Shown piece by piece: positions 10,881 to 22,799 of a stretch of 64,000 bases of DNA (positions within the stretch are counted from its first letter, which is position 1; every line of letters begins with the position of its first letter). The notes below the pieces were generated by a model that saw nothing but the letters and a program-made list of their open reading frames with translations, was not told where the DNA came from and searched no databases. Both the position numbers and the translations under genes were made by a program. Source of the DNA: Hydractinia symbiolongicarpus (taxonomy: Eukaryota > Cnidaria > Hydrozoa > Anthoathecata > Hydractiniidae); assembly GCF_029227915.1 (NCBI RefSeq), contig NC_079881.1, forward strand, positions 13,369,501-13,433,500, given 5' to 3'.

Positions 10881-13800
10881 ATAAGTCCTTTTACGGCCTA
10901 ATAAAGATACTGCATGTAAATCACGTGATTTCACTAACTCTGACAAGTTCCATTTGGCTGTTCCTTTTAATCTCAATGGCCTACGATGTATTAACTCGTT
11001 TTCTTGAGCGCCAGGCTCTGAGAACGTTCCTAACTACGTGCACATGTCTTTAAAGCCTGTAATTTGGCCTTTTACGGCCTAATTTGGAGTCTACACGTAA
11101 ATCACGTGATTCCACGAGCCCAGACAAGTGGGGATCAGTCTGTTCTTTTTATTCTCAATGGACTACGATATAATAAGCCGTTTACTTGAGCGCCAGGCTC
11201 TGAGAACGCTGCTAACTACGTGCACAGTCCTTTAAAGCCTGTAATATGGCCTTTTACGGCATAATATGGAGTCTACACGTAAATCACGCGATTCTACGAA
11301 CTCCGACAAGTTCCATTCGGCTGTTCCTTTTAATCTCAATGGTCTACGATGTATTAAGTCGTTTTCTTGAACGCCAGGCTCTATCAACGCTGCTAACTAC
11401 GTACACAGTCCTTTGAAACGCATAATAGGTCCTTTTACGGCATAATAAAGAGACTGCATGTAAGTCACGTGATTCCACGAGCCCAGAGAAGTTGCCATCG
11501 GTCTATTCCTTTCAATCTCAATGGACTACGATATACTAAGTCGTTTTCCTGTACGCCAGGCTCTATGAACGCTGCTAACTACGTGCACAGTCCTTTAAAG
11601 CCTGTAATATGGCTTTTTACGGCCTAATATGGAGTCTACACTTAAATCACGTGATTCCACTAACTCTGACAAGTTTCATTCGGCTGTTCCTTTTATTCTC
11701 AATGGTCTACGATGTATTAAGTCGTTTTCTTGAGCGCCAGGCTCTGAGAACGTTCCTAACTACGTGCACATGTCTTTAAAGCCTGTAATATGGCCTTTTA
11801 CGCCTAATATAGAGTCTACACGTAAATCACGTGATTCTACGAACTCCGACAAGTTCCATTCGGCTGTTCCTTTTAATCTCAATGGTCTACGATGTATTAA
11901 GTCGTTTTCTTGAACGCCAGGCTCTATGAACGCTGGTAACTACGTACACAATCCTTTGAAACGCATAATAATTCCTTTTACGGCCTAATAAAGAGACTGC
12001 ATGTAAGTCACGTGATTCCACGAGCCCAGAGAAGTTGCCATCGGTCTATTCTTTTCAATCTCAATGGACTACGATACACTAAGTCGTTTTCCTGTGCGCC
12101 AGGCTCTATGAACGCTGCTAACTACGTGCACAGTCCTTTAAAGCCTGTAATATGGCGTTTTATATGGCCTAATATGGAGTCTACACGTAAATCACGTGAT
12201 TCCACAAGCCCAGACAAGTGGAGATCAGTCTGTTCTTTTTAATCTCAATGGACTACGATATAATAAGCCGTTTTCTTGAACGCCAGGCTCTGAGAACGTT
12301 CCTAATTACATGGACGGACCTTTAAACCGTGTAATACGGCCTCTTATGGCCTAATAAGGAGACTACACTTAAGTCAGGGAGTTCCACGAGCACAGACAGG
12401 AGGTCATCGGCCTATTCCTTTTAATTTCAATGAACTACGATGTATTAAGTCGTTTTCTTGAACGCCAGGCTCTATGAACGCTGCTAACTACGTACACAGT
12501 CCTTTGAAACGCATAATAGGTCCTTTTACGGCCTAATAAAGAGACTGCATGTAAGTCACGTGATTCCACGAGCCCAGAGAAGTTGCCATCGGTCTATTCC
12601 TTTCAATCTCAATGGACTGCGATGTCTTAAGTCGTTTTCTTGAGCGCCAGGATCTGAGAACGCTGCTCACTACGTGCACAGGCCTTTAAAGCCTGTAATA
12701 TGGCTTTTTACGGCCTAATATGGAGTCTAAACGTGAATAAAGTGATTCCACGAGCACAGACAAGTTCCCATTGGTCTGTTCCTTTCAATCTCAATGAACT
12801 ACGATGTCTTAAGTCGTTTTCTCTAGCGCCAGTGTCTAAAAACGTTGCCAACTACGTGCACAGGTCTTTAAAGCCTGTAATATGGCTTTTTACGTTTTAA
12901 TTTAAAGCCTACACGTAAATCACGTGATTCCACGAGCCCGGACAAGTTGCCATCAGTCTATTGCTGTCAATCTCAATGGACTAAGATGTATTAAGTCGTC
13001 TTCTTGAACGCCAGGCTCTATGAACGCTGGTAACTACGTACACAGTCCTTTGAAACGCATAATAAGACCTTTTACGGCCTAATAAAGAGACTGCATGTAA
13101 GTCACGTGATTCCACGAGCCCAGAGAAGTTGCCATCGGTCTGTTCCTTTCAATCTCAATGGACTACGATATACTAAGTCGTTCTCCTGATCGCCAGGCTC
13201 TCATGAACGTTCCTAACTACGTGAACAGGTCTTTAAAGCCTGTAACATGGCCTTTTACGGCCTAACATGGAGTCTAAACGTAAATAAAGTGATTCCACGA
13301 GCACAGACAAGTTCCCATTGGTCTGTTCCTTATAATCTCAATGGACTACGATGTGTTAAGTCGTGTTCCTGAATGCCAGACTCCAAGAACGCTGCTAACT
13401 ACGTGCACAGTCCTTTCAAACGCATAATAGGTCCTTTTACGGCCTAATAAAGAGCCTGCATGTAAGTCACGTGATTCCACGAGCCCAGAGAAGTTGCCAT
13501 CGGTCTATTCCTTTCAATCTCAATGGACTACGATACACTAAGTCGTTTTCCTGTGCGCCAGGCTCTATGGACGCTGCTAACTACGTGCACAGTCCTTTAA
13601 AGCCTGTAATATGGCTTTTTACGGCCTAATATGGAGTCTACACGTAAATCACGTGATTCCACTAACTCTGACAAGTTCCATTCGGCTGTTCCTTTTAATC
13701 TCAATGGACTACGATATAATAAGCCGTTTTCTTGAGCGCCAGGGTCTGAGAACGTTCCTAATTACGTGGACAGACCTTTAAACGGTGTAATACGGTCTCT

Positions 13801-13924
13801 TATTGCCTAATAAGGTGACTACACTTAAGTCAGGGAGTTCCACGAGCACAGACCGGGGGTCATCGGTCTATTCATTTCAATTTCAATGAACTACGATGTA
13901 TTAATTCGTTTTCTTGAGCGCCAG

Positions 13925-13955
13925 GCTGCAAGAACGCGGATGGCCTTTTACGGCC
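13925..13955 (+). repeat. Deletion-bearing monomer (about 35 bp lost), forward copy
   Basis: GCAAGAACGCGGATGGCC joins two parts of a monomer that are normally separated by about 35 bp, the stretch around the TTTAAAG inverted repeat. The reverse complement of this junction occurs at about 52,078-52,090 and 61,834-61,848. Flanking private variants such as GACCGGGGGTCAT, TTGCCTAATAAGGTGAC and ATTCATTTCAATTTC are shared as well. Confidence 0.88.
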
Positions 13956-14160
13956 TGATATGGAGTCTAAACGCTAATAAAGTGATTCCACGAGTACAGA
14001 CAAGTTCCCATTGGTCTGTTCCTTTCAATCTCAATGGACTACGATATACTAAGTCGTTCTCCTGAACGCCACGCTCTATGAACGCTGGTAACTACGTACA
14101 CAGTCCTTTGAAACGCATAATAAGTCCTTTTACGGCCTAATAAAGAGACTGCATGTAAGT

Positions 14161-14342
14161 CACGTGATTCCACGAGCCCAGAGAAGTTGCCATCGGTCTA
14201 TTCCTTTCAATCTCAATGGACTACGATATACTAAGTCGTTTTCCTGTGCGCCAGGCTTTATGAACGCTGCTAACTACGTGCACAGTCCTTTAAAGCCTGT
14301 AATATGGCTTTTTACGGCCTAATATGGAGTCTACACGTAAAT
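14161..14342 (+). repeat. Reference 182-bp subfamily B monomer
   Basis: A typical unit, chosen to document composition. Hand count: 45 C and 36 G in 182 bases (44.5% GC) and 10 CpG, against about 8.9 expected from base composition. It begins at the CACGTG site and contains, in order, the CATCGGTCTATTCC segment, the CTACGATATACTAAGTCG segment, the GCTGCTAACTACGTG segment, the TTTAAAG dyad and the TTTACGGCCTAATATGGAGT segment. Confidence 0.9.
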
Positions 14343-14351
14343 CACGTGATT
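14340..14351. other. Representative per-monomer palindrome AATCACGTGATT
   Basis: A perfect 12-bp palindrome centred on CACGTG, at the join between one monomer and the next. CACGTG is the core of the E-box/G-box bound by bHLH and bZIP proteins, and ATCACGTG fits the yeast CDEI consensus RTCACRTG. The site recurs at about 182-bp spacing wherever it has not been mutated. Binding by any protein is not shown by the sequence. Confidence 0.7.
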
Positions 14352-16077
14352 CCACTAACTCTGACAAGTTCCATTCGGCGGTTCCTTTTAATCTCAATGC
14401 TCTACGATGTATTAAGTCGTTTTCTTGAGCACCAGGCTCAGAGAACGTTCCTAACTACGTGCACATGTCTTTAAAGCCTGTAATATGGCCATTTACGCCT
14501 AATATGGAGTCTACACGTAAATCACGTGATTCTACGAACTCCGACAAGTTCCATTCGGCTGTTCCTTTTAATCTCAATGGTCTACGATAAATTAAGTCGT
14601 TTTCTTGAACGCCAGGCTCTATGAACGCCGGTAACTACGTACACAGTCCTTTGAAACGCATAATAAGTCCTTTTACGGCCTAATAAAGAGACTGCATGTA
14701 AGTCACGTGATTCCACGAGCCCAGAGAAGTTGCCATCGGTCTATTCTTTTAAATCTCAAGGGACTACGATATACTAAGTCGTTTTCCTGTGCGCCAGGCT
14801 CTATGAACGCTGCTAACTACGTGCACAGTCCTTTAAAGCCTGTAATGTGGCTTTTTACGGCCTAATATGGAGTCTACACGTAAATCACGTGATTCCACTA
14901 ACTCTGACAAGATCCATTTGGCTGTTCCTTTTAATCTCAATGGTCTACGATGCATTAAGTCGTTTTCTTGAGCGCCAGACTCTGAGAACGTTCCTAATTA
15001 CGTGGACAGACCTTTAAACCGTGTAATACGGCCTCTTATGGCCTAATAAGGAGACTACACTTAAGTCAGGGAGTTCCACGAGCACAGACAGGAGGTCATC
15101 AGCCTATTCCTTTCAATTTTAATGAACTACGATGTATTAATTCGTTTTCTTGAGCGTCAGGCTGCAAGAACGCTGCTAACTTCTTCCACAGGCCTTTAAA
15201 GCATGTAATATGGCTTTTACGGCCTAACATGGAGTCTAAACGTAAATAAAGTGATTCCACGAGGACAGACAAGTTTCCATTGGTCTGTTCCTTTTAATCT
15301 CAATGGACTACGATATACTAAGTCGCTTTCCTGTGCGCCAGGCTCTATGAACGCTGCTAACTACGTTCACAGTCCTTTAAAGCCTGTAATATGGCTTTTT
15401 ACGGCCTAATATGGAGTCTACACGTAAATCACGTGATTCAACTAACTCCGACAAGTTCCATTCGGCTCTTCCTTTTAATCTCAATGGCCTACGATGTATT
15501 AAGTCGTTTTCTTGAACGCCAGGCTCTATGAACGCTGCTAACTACGTGCACATGTGTTTAAAGCCTGTAACATGGCCATTTACGCCTAATATGGAGTCTA
15601 CACGTAAATCACGTGATTCTACAAACTCCGACAAGTTCCATTCGGCTGTTCCTTTTAATCTCAATTGTCTACGATGTATTAAGTCGTTTTCTTGAACGCC
15701 ACGCTCTATGAACGGTGGTACTACGTACACAGTCCTTTGAAACGCATAATAAGTCCTTTTACGGCCTAATAAAGAGACTGCATGCAAATCACGTGATTTC
15801 ACTAACTCTGACAAGTTCCATTTGGCTGTTCCTTTTAATCTCAATGGCCTACGATGTATTAAGTCGTTTTCTTGAGCGCCAGGCTCTGAGAACGTTCCTA
15901 ACTACGTGCACATGTCTTTAAAGCCTGTAATTTGGCCTCTTACGGCCTAATTTGGAGTCTACACGTAAATCACGTGATTCCACGAGTCCAGACAAGTGGG
16001 GATCAGTCTGTTCTTTTTAATCTCAATGGACTACGATATAATAAGCCGTTTACTTGAGCACCAGGCTCTGAGAACGC

Positions 16078-16140
16078 TGCTAACTACGTGCACAGTCCTT
16101 TATATTACAGGCTTTAAAGGCCTGTGCACGTAGTTAGCAG
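16078..16140. other. Array inversion junction (head-to-head inverted repeat)
   Basis: To the left, monomers read forward and end at GTGCACAGTCCTTTA (16,102). To the right, monomers read in reverse, beginning with TATTACAGGCTTTAAAGG at 16,103. The arms CTAACTACGTGCACAGTCCT and AGGCCTGTGCACGTAGTTAG pair with one mismatch around a 12-nt spacer (16,103-16,114, TATTACAGGCTT). Beyond the first few dozen bases the arms belong to different monomer variants and similarity falls to that of two unrelated B monomers. This is therefore not a fresh fold-back duplication of one molecule end. Confidence 0.92.
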
Positions 16141-18297
16141 TGTTCTCAGATCCTGGCGCTCAAGAAAACGACTTATTACATCGTAGACCATTGAGATTGA
16201 AAGGAATAGGCCAACGGCCTCCTATCTGTGCTCGTGGAACTCCCTGACTTAAGTGTAGTCTCCTCATTAGGCCATAAGAGGCCGTATTACACGGTTTAAA
16301 GGTTTGTCCACGTAATTAGGAACGTTCTCAGAGCCTGGCACTCAAGAAAACGGCTTATTATATCGTAGTCCATTGAGATTAAAAAGAACAGACTGATCCC
16401 CACTTGTCTGGGCTCGTGGAATCACGTGATTTACGTGTAGATTCCATATTATGCCGTAAAAGGCCATATTACAAGCTTTAAAGGACTGTGCATGTAGTTA
16501 GCAGCGTTCATAGAGCCTGGCGCACAGGAAAACGACTTAGTATATCGTAGTGGATTGAGATTAAAAGGAACAGACCAATGGGAACTTGTCTGCGCTCGTG
16601 GAATCACTTTATTTACGTTTAGACTCCATGTTAGGCCGTAAAAGGCCATATTACAGGCTTTAAAGGCCTGTGGAAGAAGTTAGCAGCGTTCTTGCAGCCT
16701 GACGCTCAAGAAAACGAATTAATACATCGTAGTTCATTGAAGTTGAAAGGAATATGCCGATGACCCCCTGTCTGTGCTCGTGGAACTCCCTGACTTAAGT
16801 GTAGTCTCCTTATTAGGCCATAAGAGGCCGTATTACACGGTTTAAAGGTCTGTCCACGTAATTAGGAACGTTCTCAGAGCCTGGCGCTCAAGAAAACGGC
16901 TTATTATATCGTAGTCCATTGAGATTAAAAAGAACAGACTGATCCCCACTTGTCTGGGCTCGTGGAATCACGTGATTTACGTGTAGTCTCCAATTTACGC
17001 TGTAAAAAGACCTATTTATGCGTTTCAAAGGACTGTACACGTAGTTAGCAGCGTTCATAGAGCCTGGCGCACAGGAAAACGACTTAGTATATCGTAGTCC
17101 ATTGAGATTGAAAGGAATAGACCGATGGCAACTTCTCTGGGCTCGTGGAATTACGTGACTTACATGCAATCTCCTTATTAAGCCGTAAAAGGACCTATTA
17201 TGCGTTTCGAAGGACTGTGTACGTAGTTAGCAGCGTTCATAGAGCCTGGCGTTCAAGAAAACCACTTAATACATCGTAGACAATTGAGATTGAAAGGAAC
17301 AGCCGAATGGAACCTGTCTGTGCTCGTGGAATCACTTTATATACGTTTAGACTCCATGTTAGGCCGTAAAAGGCCATATTACAGGCTTTAAAGGCCTGTG
17401 CACGTAGTTAGCAGCGTTCTCAGATCCTGGCGCTCAAGAAAACGACTTAAGACATCGTAGTCCATTGAGATTGAAAGGAATAGGCCAACGGCCTCCTATC
17501 TGTGCTCGTGGAACTCCCTGACTTAAGTGTAGTCTCCTCATTAGGCCATAAGAGCCCGTATTACACGGTTTAAAGGTCTGTCCACGTAATTAGGAACGTT
17601 CTCAGAGCCTGGCACTCAAGAAAACGGCTTATTATATCGTAGTCCATTGAGATTAAAAAGAACAGACTGATCCCCACTTGTCTGGGCTCGTGGAATCACG
17701 TGATTTACGTGTAGATTCCATATTATGCCGTAAAAGGCCATATTACAAGCTTTAAAGGACTGTGCACGTAATTAGCAGCGTTCATAGAGCCTGGCGCTCA
17801 AGAAAACGACTTAAGACATCGTAGTCCATTGAGATTGAAAGGAATAGACCGATGGCAACTTCTCTGGGCACGTGGAATCACGTGACTTACATGCAGTCTC
17901 CTTATTAGGCCGTAAAAGGACCTATTATGCGTTTCAAAGGACTGTGTACGTAGTTAGCAGCGTTCATAGAGTCTGGCGTTCAAGAAAACGACTTAATACA
18001 TCGTAGTTCATTGAAGTTGAAAGGAATAGGCCGATGACCTCCTGTCTGTGCTCGTGGAACTCCCTGACTTAAGTGTAGTCTCCTTATTAGGCCATAAGAG
18101 TCCGTATTACACGGTCTGTCCACGTAATTAGGAACGTTCTCAGAGCCTGGCGCTCAAGAAAACGACTTAATACATCGTAGACCATTGAGATTAAATGGAA
18201 TAGCCGAATGGATCTTGTCCGACTCAATATTAGGTCATAAAAAGCCATATTACAGGCTTTAAAGGACTGTGCACGTAGTTAGCAGCGTTCATAGACC
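16103..18297 (-). repeat. Junction-proximal reverse array, irregular order
   Basis: About 12 monomers between the inversion junction and the first clear HOR. Variant types are the same as in the 1,454-bp HOR (GGAACTCCCTGACTTAAG, ATCACTTTATTTACG and GACTGATCCCCACTTG types) but in a less regular order. A monomer near 18,215-18,235 carries the first copy of the 30-bp deletion that removes the CACGTG site (CTTGTCCGACTCAATATTAG). No gene is present. Confidence 0.85.
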
Positions 18298-21200
18298 ATT
18301 AAGATTGAAAGGAATAGGCCAACGGCCTCCTATCTGTGCTCGTGGAACTCCCTGACTTAAGTGTAGTCTCCTCATTAGGCCATAAGAGGCCGTATTACAC
18401 GGTTTAAAGGTCTGTCCACATAATTAGGAACGTTCTCAGAGCCTGGCACTCAAGAAAACGGCTTATTATATCGTAGTCCATTGAGATTAAAAAGAACAGA
18501 CAGATCCCCAATTGTCTGGGCTCGTGGAATCAAGTGATTTACGTGTAGATTCCATATTATGCCGTAAAAGGCCATATTACAAGCTTTAAAGGACTGTGCA
18601 TATAGTTAGCAGCGTTCATAGAGCCTGGCGCACAGGAAAACGACTTAGTATATCGTAGTCCATTGAGATTAAAAGGAACAGACCAATGGGAACTTGACGG
18701 CGCTCGTGGAATCACTTTATTTACGTTTAGACTCCATGTTAGGCCGTAAAAGGCCATATTACAGGCTTTAAAGGCCTGTGGAAGAAGTTAGCAGCGTTCT
18801 TGGAGCCTGAAGCTCAAGAAAACGAATTTATACATCGTAGTTCATTGAAATTGAAAGGAATAGGCCGATGACCTCCTGTCTGTGCTCGTGGAACTCCCTG
18901 ACTTAAGTGTAGTCTCCTGATTAGGCCATAAGAGGCCGTATTACACGGTTTAAAGGTCTGTCCACGTAATTAGGAATGTTCTCAGAGCCTAGCACTCAAG
19001 AAAACGGCTTATTATATCGTAGTCCATTGAGAATAAAAAGAACAGACTGATCCCCACTTGTCTGGGCTCGTGGAATCACGTGATTTATGTGTAGACTCCA
19101 AATTAGGCCGTAAAAGGCCATATTACAGGCTTTAAAGACATGTGCACGTAGTTAGGAAAGTTCTCAGAGCCTGGCGCTCAAGAAAACGAATTAATACATC
19201 GTAGCCCATTGAGATTAAAAGGAACAGCCGAATGGATCTTGTCAGAGTTAGTGGAATCACGTGATTTACGTGTAGATTCCATATTATGCCGTAAAAGGCC
19301 ATATTGCAAGCTTTAAAGGACTGTGCACGTAGTCAGCAGCGTTCATAGAGCCTGGCGCACAGGAAAACGACTTAGTATATCGTAGTCCGTGGAGATTAAA
19401 AGGAACAGACCAATGGGAACTTGTCTGTGCTCGTGGAATCACGTGATTTACGTGTAGACTCCAAATTAGGCGGTAAAAGGCCAAATTACAGGCTTTAAAG
19501 GCCTGTGGAAGAAGTTAGCAGCGTTCTTGCAGCCTGACGCTCAAGAAAACGACTTAATACATCGTAGACCATTGAGATTAAAAGGAACAGCCGAATGGAA
19601 CTTGTCAGAGTTAGTAGAATCACGTGATTTACGTTTAGACTCCATGTTAGGCCGTAAAAGGCCATATTACAGGCTTTAAAGGCCTGTGCACGTAGTTAGC
19701 AGCGTTCTCAGATCCTGGGGCTCAAGAAAACGACTTAAGACATCGTAGTCCATTGAGATTGAAAGGAATAGGCCAACGGCCTCCTATCTGTGCTCGTGGA
19801 ACTCCCTGACTTAAGTGTAGTCTCCTCATTAGGCCATAAGAGGCCGTATTACACGGTTTAAAGGTCTGTCCACATAATTAGGAACGTTCTCAGAGCCTGG
19901 CACTCAAGAAAACGGCTTATTATATCGTAGTCCATTGAGATTAAAAAGAACAGACTGATCCCCAATTGTCTGGGCTCGTGGAATCACGTGATTTACGTGT
20001 AGATTCCATATTATGCCGTAAAAGGCCATATTACAAGCTTTAAAGGACTGTGCATATAGTTAGCAGCGTTCATAAAGCCTGGCGCACAGGAAAACGACTT
20101 AGTATATCGTAGTCCATTGAGATTAAAAGGAACAGACCAATGGGAACTTGACTGCGCTCGTGGAATCACTTTATTTACGTTTAGACTCCATGTTAGGCCG
20201 TAAAAGGCCATATTACAGGCTTTAAATGCCTGTGGAAGAAGTTAGCAGCGTTCTTGGAGCCTGAAGCTCAAGAAAACGAATTTATACATCGTAGTTCATT
20301 GAAATTGAAAGGAATAGGCCGATGACCTCCTGTCTGTGCTCGTGGAACTCCCTGATTTAAGTGTAGTCTCCTGATTAGGCCATAAGAGGCCGTATTACAC
20401 GGTTTAAAGGTCTGTCCACGTAATTAGGAATGTTCTCAGAGCCTAGCACTCAAGAAAACGGCTTATTATTTCGTAGTCCATTGAGAATAAAAAGAACAGA
20501 CTGATCCCCACTTGTCTGGGCTCGTGGAATCACGTGATTTATGTGTAGACTCCAAATTAGGCCGTAAAAGGCCATATTACAGGCTTTAAAGACATGCGCA
20601 CGTAGTTAGGAACGTTCTCAGAGCCTGGCGCTCAAGAAAACGACTTAATACATCGTAGCCCATTGAGATTAAAAGGAACAGCCGAATGGATCTTGTCAGA
20701 GTTAGTGGAATCACGTGATTTACGTGTAGATTCCATATTATGCCGTAAAAGGCCATATTGCAAGCTTTAAAGGACTGTGCACGTAGTCAGCAGCGTTCAT
20801 AGAGCCTGGCGCACAGGAAAACGACTTAGTATATCGTAGTCCGTGGAGATTAAAAGGAACAGACCAATGGGAACTTGTGTGTGCTCGTGGAATCACGTGA
20901 TTTACGTGTAGACTCCAAATTAGGCGGTAAAAGGCCAAATTACAGGCTTTAAAGGCCTGTGGAAGAAGTTAGCAGCGTTCTTGCAGCCTGACGCTCAAGA
21001 AAACGACTTAATACATCGTAAACCATTGAGATTAAAAGGAACAGCCGAATGGAACTTGTCAGAGTTAGTAGAATCACGTGATTTACGTTTAGACTCCATG
21101 TTAGGCCGTAAAAGGCCATATTACAGGCTTTAAAGGCCTGTGCACGTAGTTAGCAGCGTTCTCAGATCCTGGAGCTCAAGAAAACGACTTAAGACATCGT

Positions 21201-21708
21201 AGTCCATTGAGATTGAAAGGAATAGGCCAACGGCCTCCTATCTGTGCTCGTGGAACTCCCTGACTTAAGTGTAGTCTCCTCATTAGGCCATAAGAGGCCG
21301 TATTACACGGTTTAAAGGTCTGTCCACGTAATTAGGAACGTTTTCAGAGCCTGGCACTCAAGAAAACGGCTTATTATATCGTAGTCCATTGAGATTAAAA
21401 AGAACAGACTGATCCCCACTTGTCTGGGCTCGTGGAATCACGTGATTTACGTGTAGATTCCATATTATGCCGTAAAAGGCCATATTACAAGCTTTAAAGG
21501 ACAGTGCACGTAGTTAGCAGCGTTCATAGAGCCTGGCGCACAGGAAAACGACTTAGTATATCGTAGTCCATTGAGATTAAAAGGAACAGACCAATGGAAA
21601 CTTGTCTGCGCTCGTGGAATCACTTTATTTTCGTTTAGACTCCATGTTAGGCCGTAAAAGGCCATATTACAGGCTTTAAAGGCCTGTGGAAGAAGTTAGC
21701 AGCGTTCT
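18298..21708 (-). repeat. 1,454-bp eight-monomer HOR, about 2.3 copies
   Basis: Positions 18,317, 18,557, 18,769 and 19,284 recur at +1,454 with few differences. A third partial copy runs to about 21,708, where CTTGCAGCCTGACGCTC replaces CTTGGAGCCTGAAGCTC. Each copy consists of two related 727-bp halves (four monomers, one base short), whose CACGTG sites differ. In one copy the site order, read along the plus strand, is lost (CTCCCTGACTTAAG), kept, lost (CACTTTATTT), lost, then kept four times. Confidence 0.88.
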
Positions 21709-22230
21709 TGCAGCCTGACGCTCAAGAAAACGAATTAATACATCGTAGTTCATTGAAGTTGAATGCAATATGCCGATGACCCCCTGTCTGTGCTCGTGGA
21801 ACTCCCTGACTTAAGTGTAGACTCCTTATTAGGCCATAAGAGGCCGTATTACACGGTTTAAAGGTCTGCCAACGTAATTAGGAACGTTCTCAGAGCCTGG
21901 CGCTCAAGAAAACGGCTTATTATATCGTAGTCCATTGAGATTAAAAAGAACAGACTGATCCCCACTTGTCTGGGCTCGTGGAATCACGTGACTTACATGC
22001 AGTCTCCTTATTAGGCCGTAAAAGGACCTATTATGCGTTTCGAAGGACTGTGTACGTAGTTAGCAGCGTTCATAGAGTCTGGCGTTCAAGAAAACGACTT
22101 AATAAATCGTAGACAATTGAGATTAAAAGGAACAGCCGAATGGAACTTGTCTGTGCTCGTGAAATCACTTTATTTACGTTTAGACTCCATGTTAGGCCGT
22201 AAAAGGCCATATTACAGGCTTTAAAGGCCT
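20590..22230 (-). repeat. 3,777-bp-offset HOR segment, copy 1
   Basis: Nine monomers that match 24,366-26,007 at offsets 3,776-3,777 bp. The left part overlaps the 1,454-bp HOR, so the 3,777 unit was assembled partly from it. At about 22,230 this copy continues GGCCTGTGGAAGAAG where the other continues GGCCTGTGCAGGTAG, which marks the edge. Confidence 0.85.
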
Positions 22231-22799
22231 GTGGAAGAAGTTAGCAGCGTTCTTGCAGCCTGACGCTCAAGAAAACGAATTAATACATCGTAGTCCATTG
22301 AGATTGAAAGGAATAGGCCAACGGCCTCCTATCTGTGCTTGTGGAACTCCCTGACTTAAGTGTAGTCTCCTCATTAGGCCATAAGAGGCCGTATTACACG
22401 GTTTAAATGTCTGTCCACGTAATTAGAAACGTTCATAGAGCCTGGCGTTCAAGAAAACGACTTAAAAAATCGTAGACAATTGAGATTAAAAGGAACAGCC
22501 GAATGGAACTTGTCAGAGTTAGTAGAATCACGTGATTTACGTTTAGACTCCATGTTAGGCCGTAAAAGGCCATATTACAGGCTTTAAAGGCCTGTGCACG
22601 TAGTTAGCAGCGTTCTCAGATCCTGGGGCTCAAGAAAACGACTTAAGACATCGTAGTCCATTGAGATTGAAAGGAATAGGCCAACGGCCTCCTATCTGTG
22701 ATTGTGGAACTCCCTGACTTAAGTGTAGTCTCCTCATTAGGCCATAAGAGGCCGTATTACACGGTTTAAATGTCTGTCCACGTAATTAGAAACGTTCAT

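Larger units (their letters stand above)
10859..16102 (+). repeat. Satellite array block B-left: subfamily B, forward orientation
   Basis: About 29 monomers in the same orientation as block A. Diagnostic words are CTACGATATACTAAGTCG or CTACGATGTATTAAGTCG and CAGTCCTTTAAAGCCTGTAA. A TGCATGTAAGTCACGTGATT variant appears near 11,455, 11,998, 12,546, 13,092, 13,457, 14,150 and 14,693. Most spacings are close to 546 bp, a partial trimeric order. The block shares several derived variants with the reverse array at 43-64 kb, described in the findings. No gene or foreign insert was seen. Confidence 0.93.

Noticed and set aside
14340-14351. Yeast-type point centromere CDEI site
   Set aside because: ATCACGTG fits the CDEI consensus, but no AT-rich CDEII or CDEIII-like partner follows and the site recurs in hundreds of monomers. 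It is kept only as an E-box/CDEI-like palindrome.
16100-16125. Rho-independent terminator or hairpin RNA gene at the inversion junction
   Set aside because: The stem is followed by no T-run on either side, and the same dyad sequence is present in most monomers across the array.
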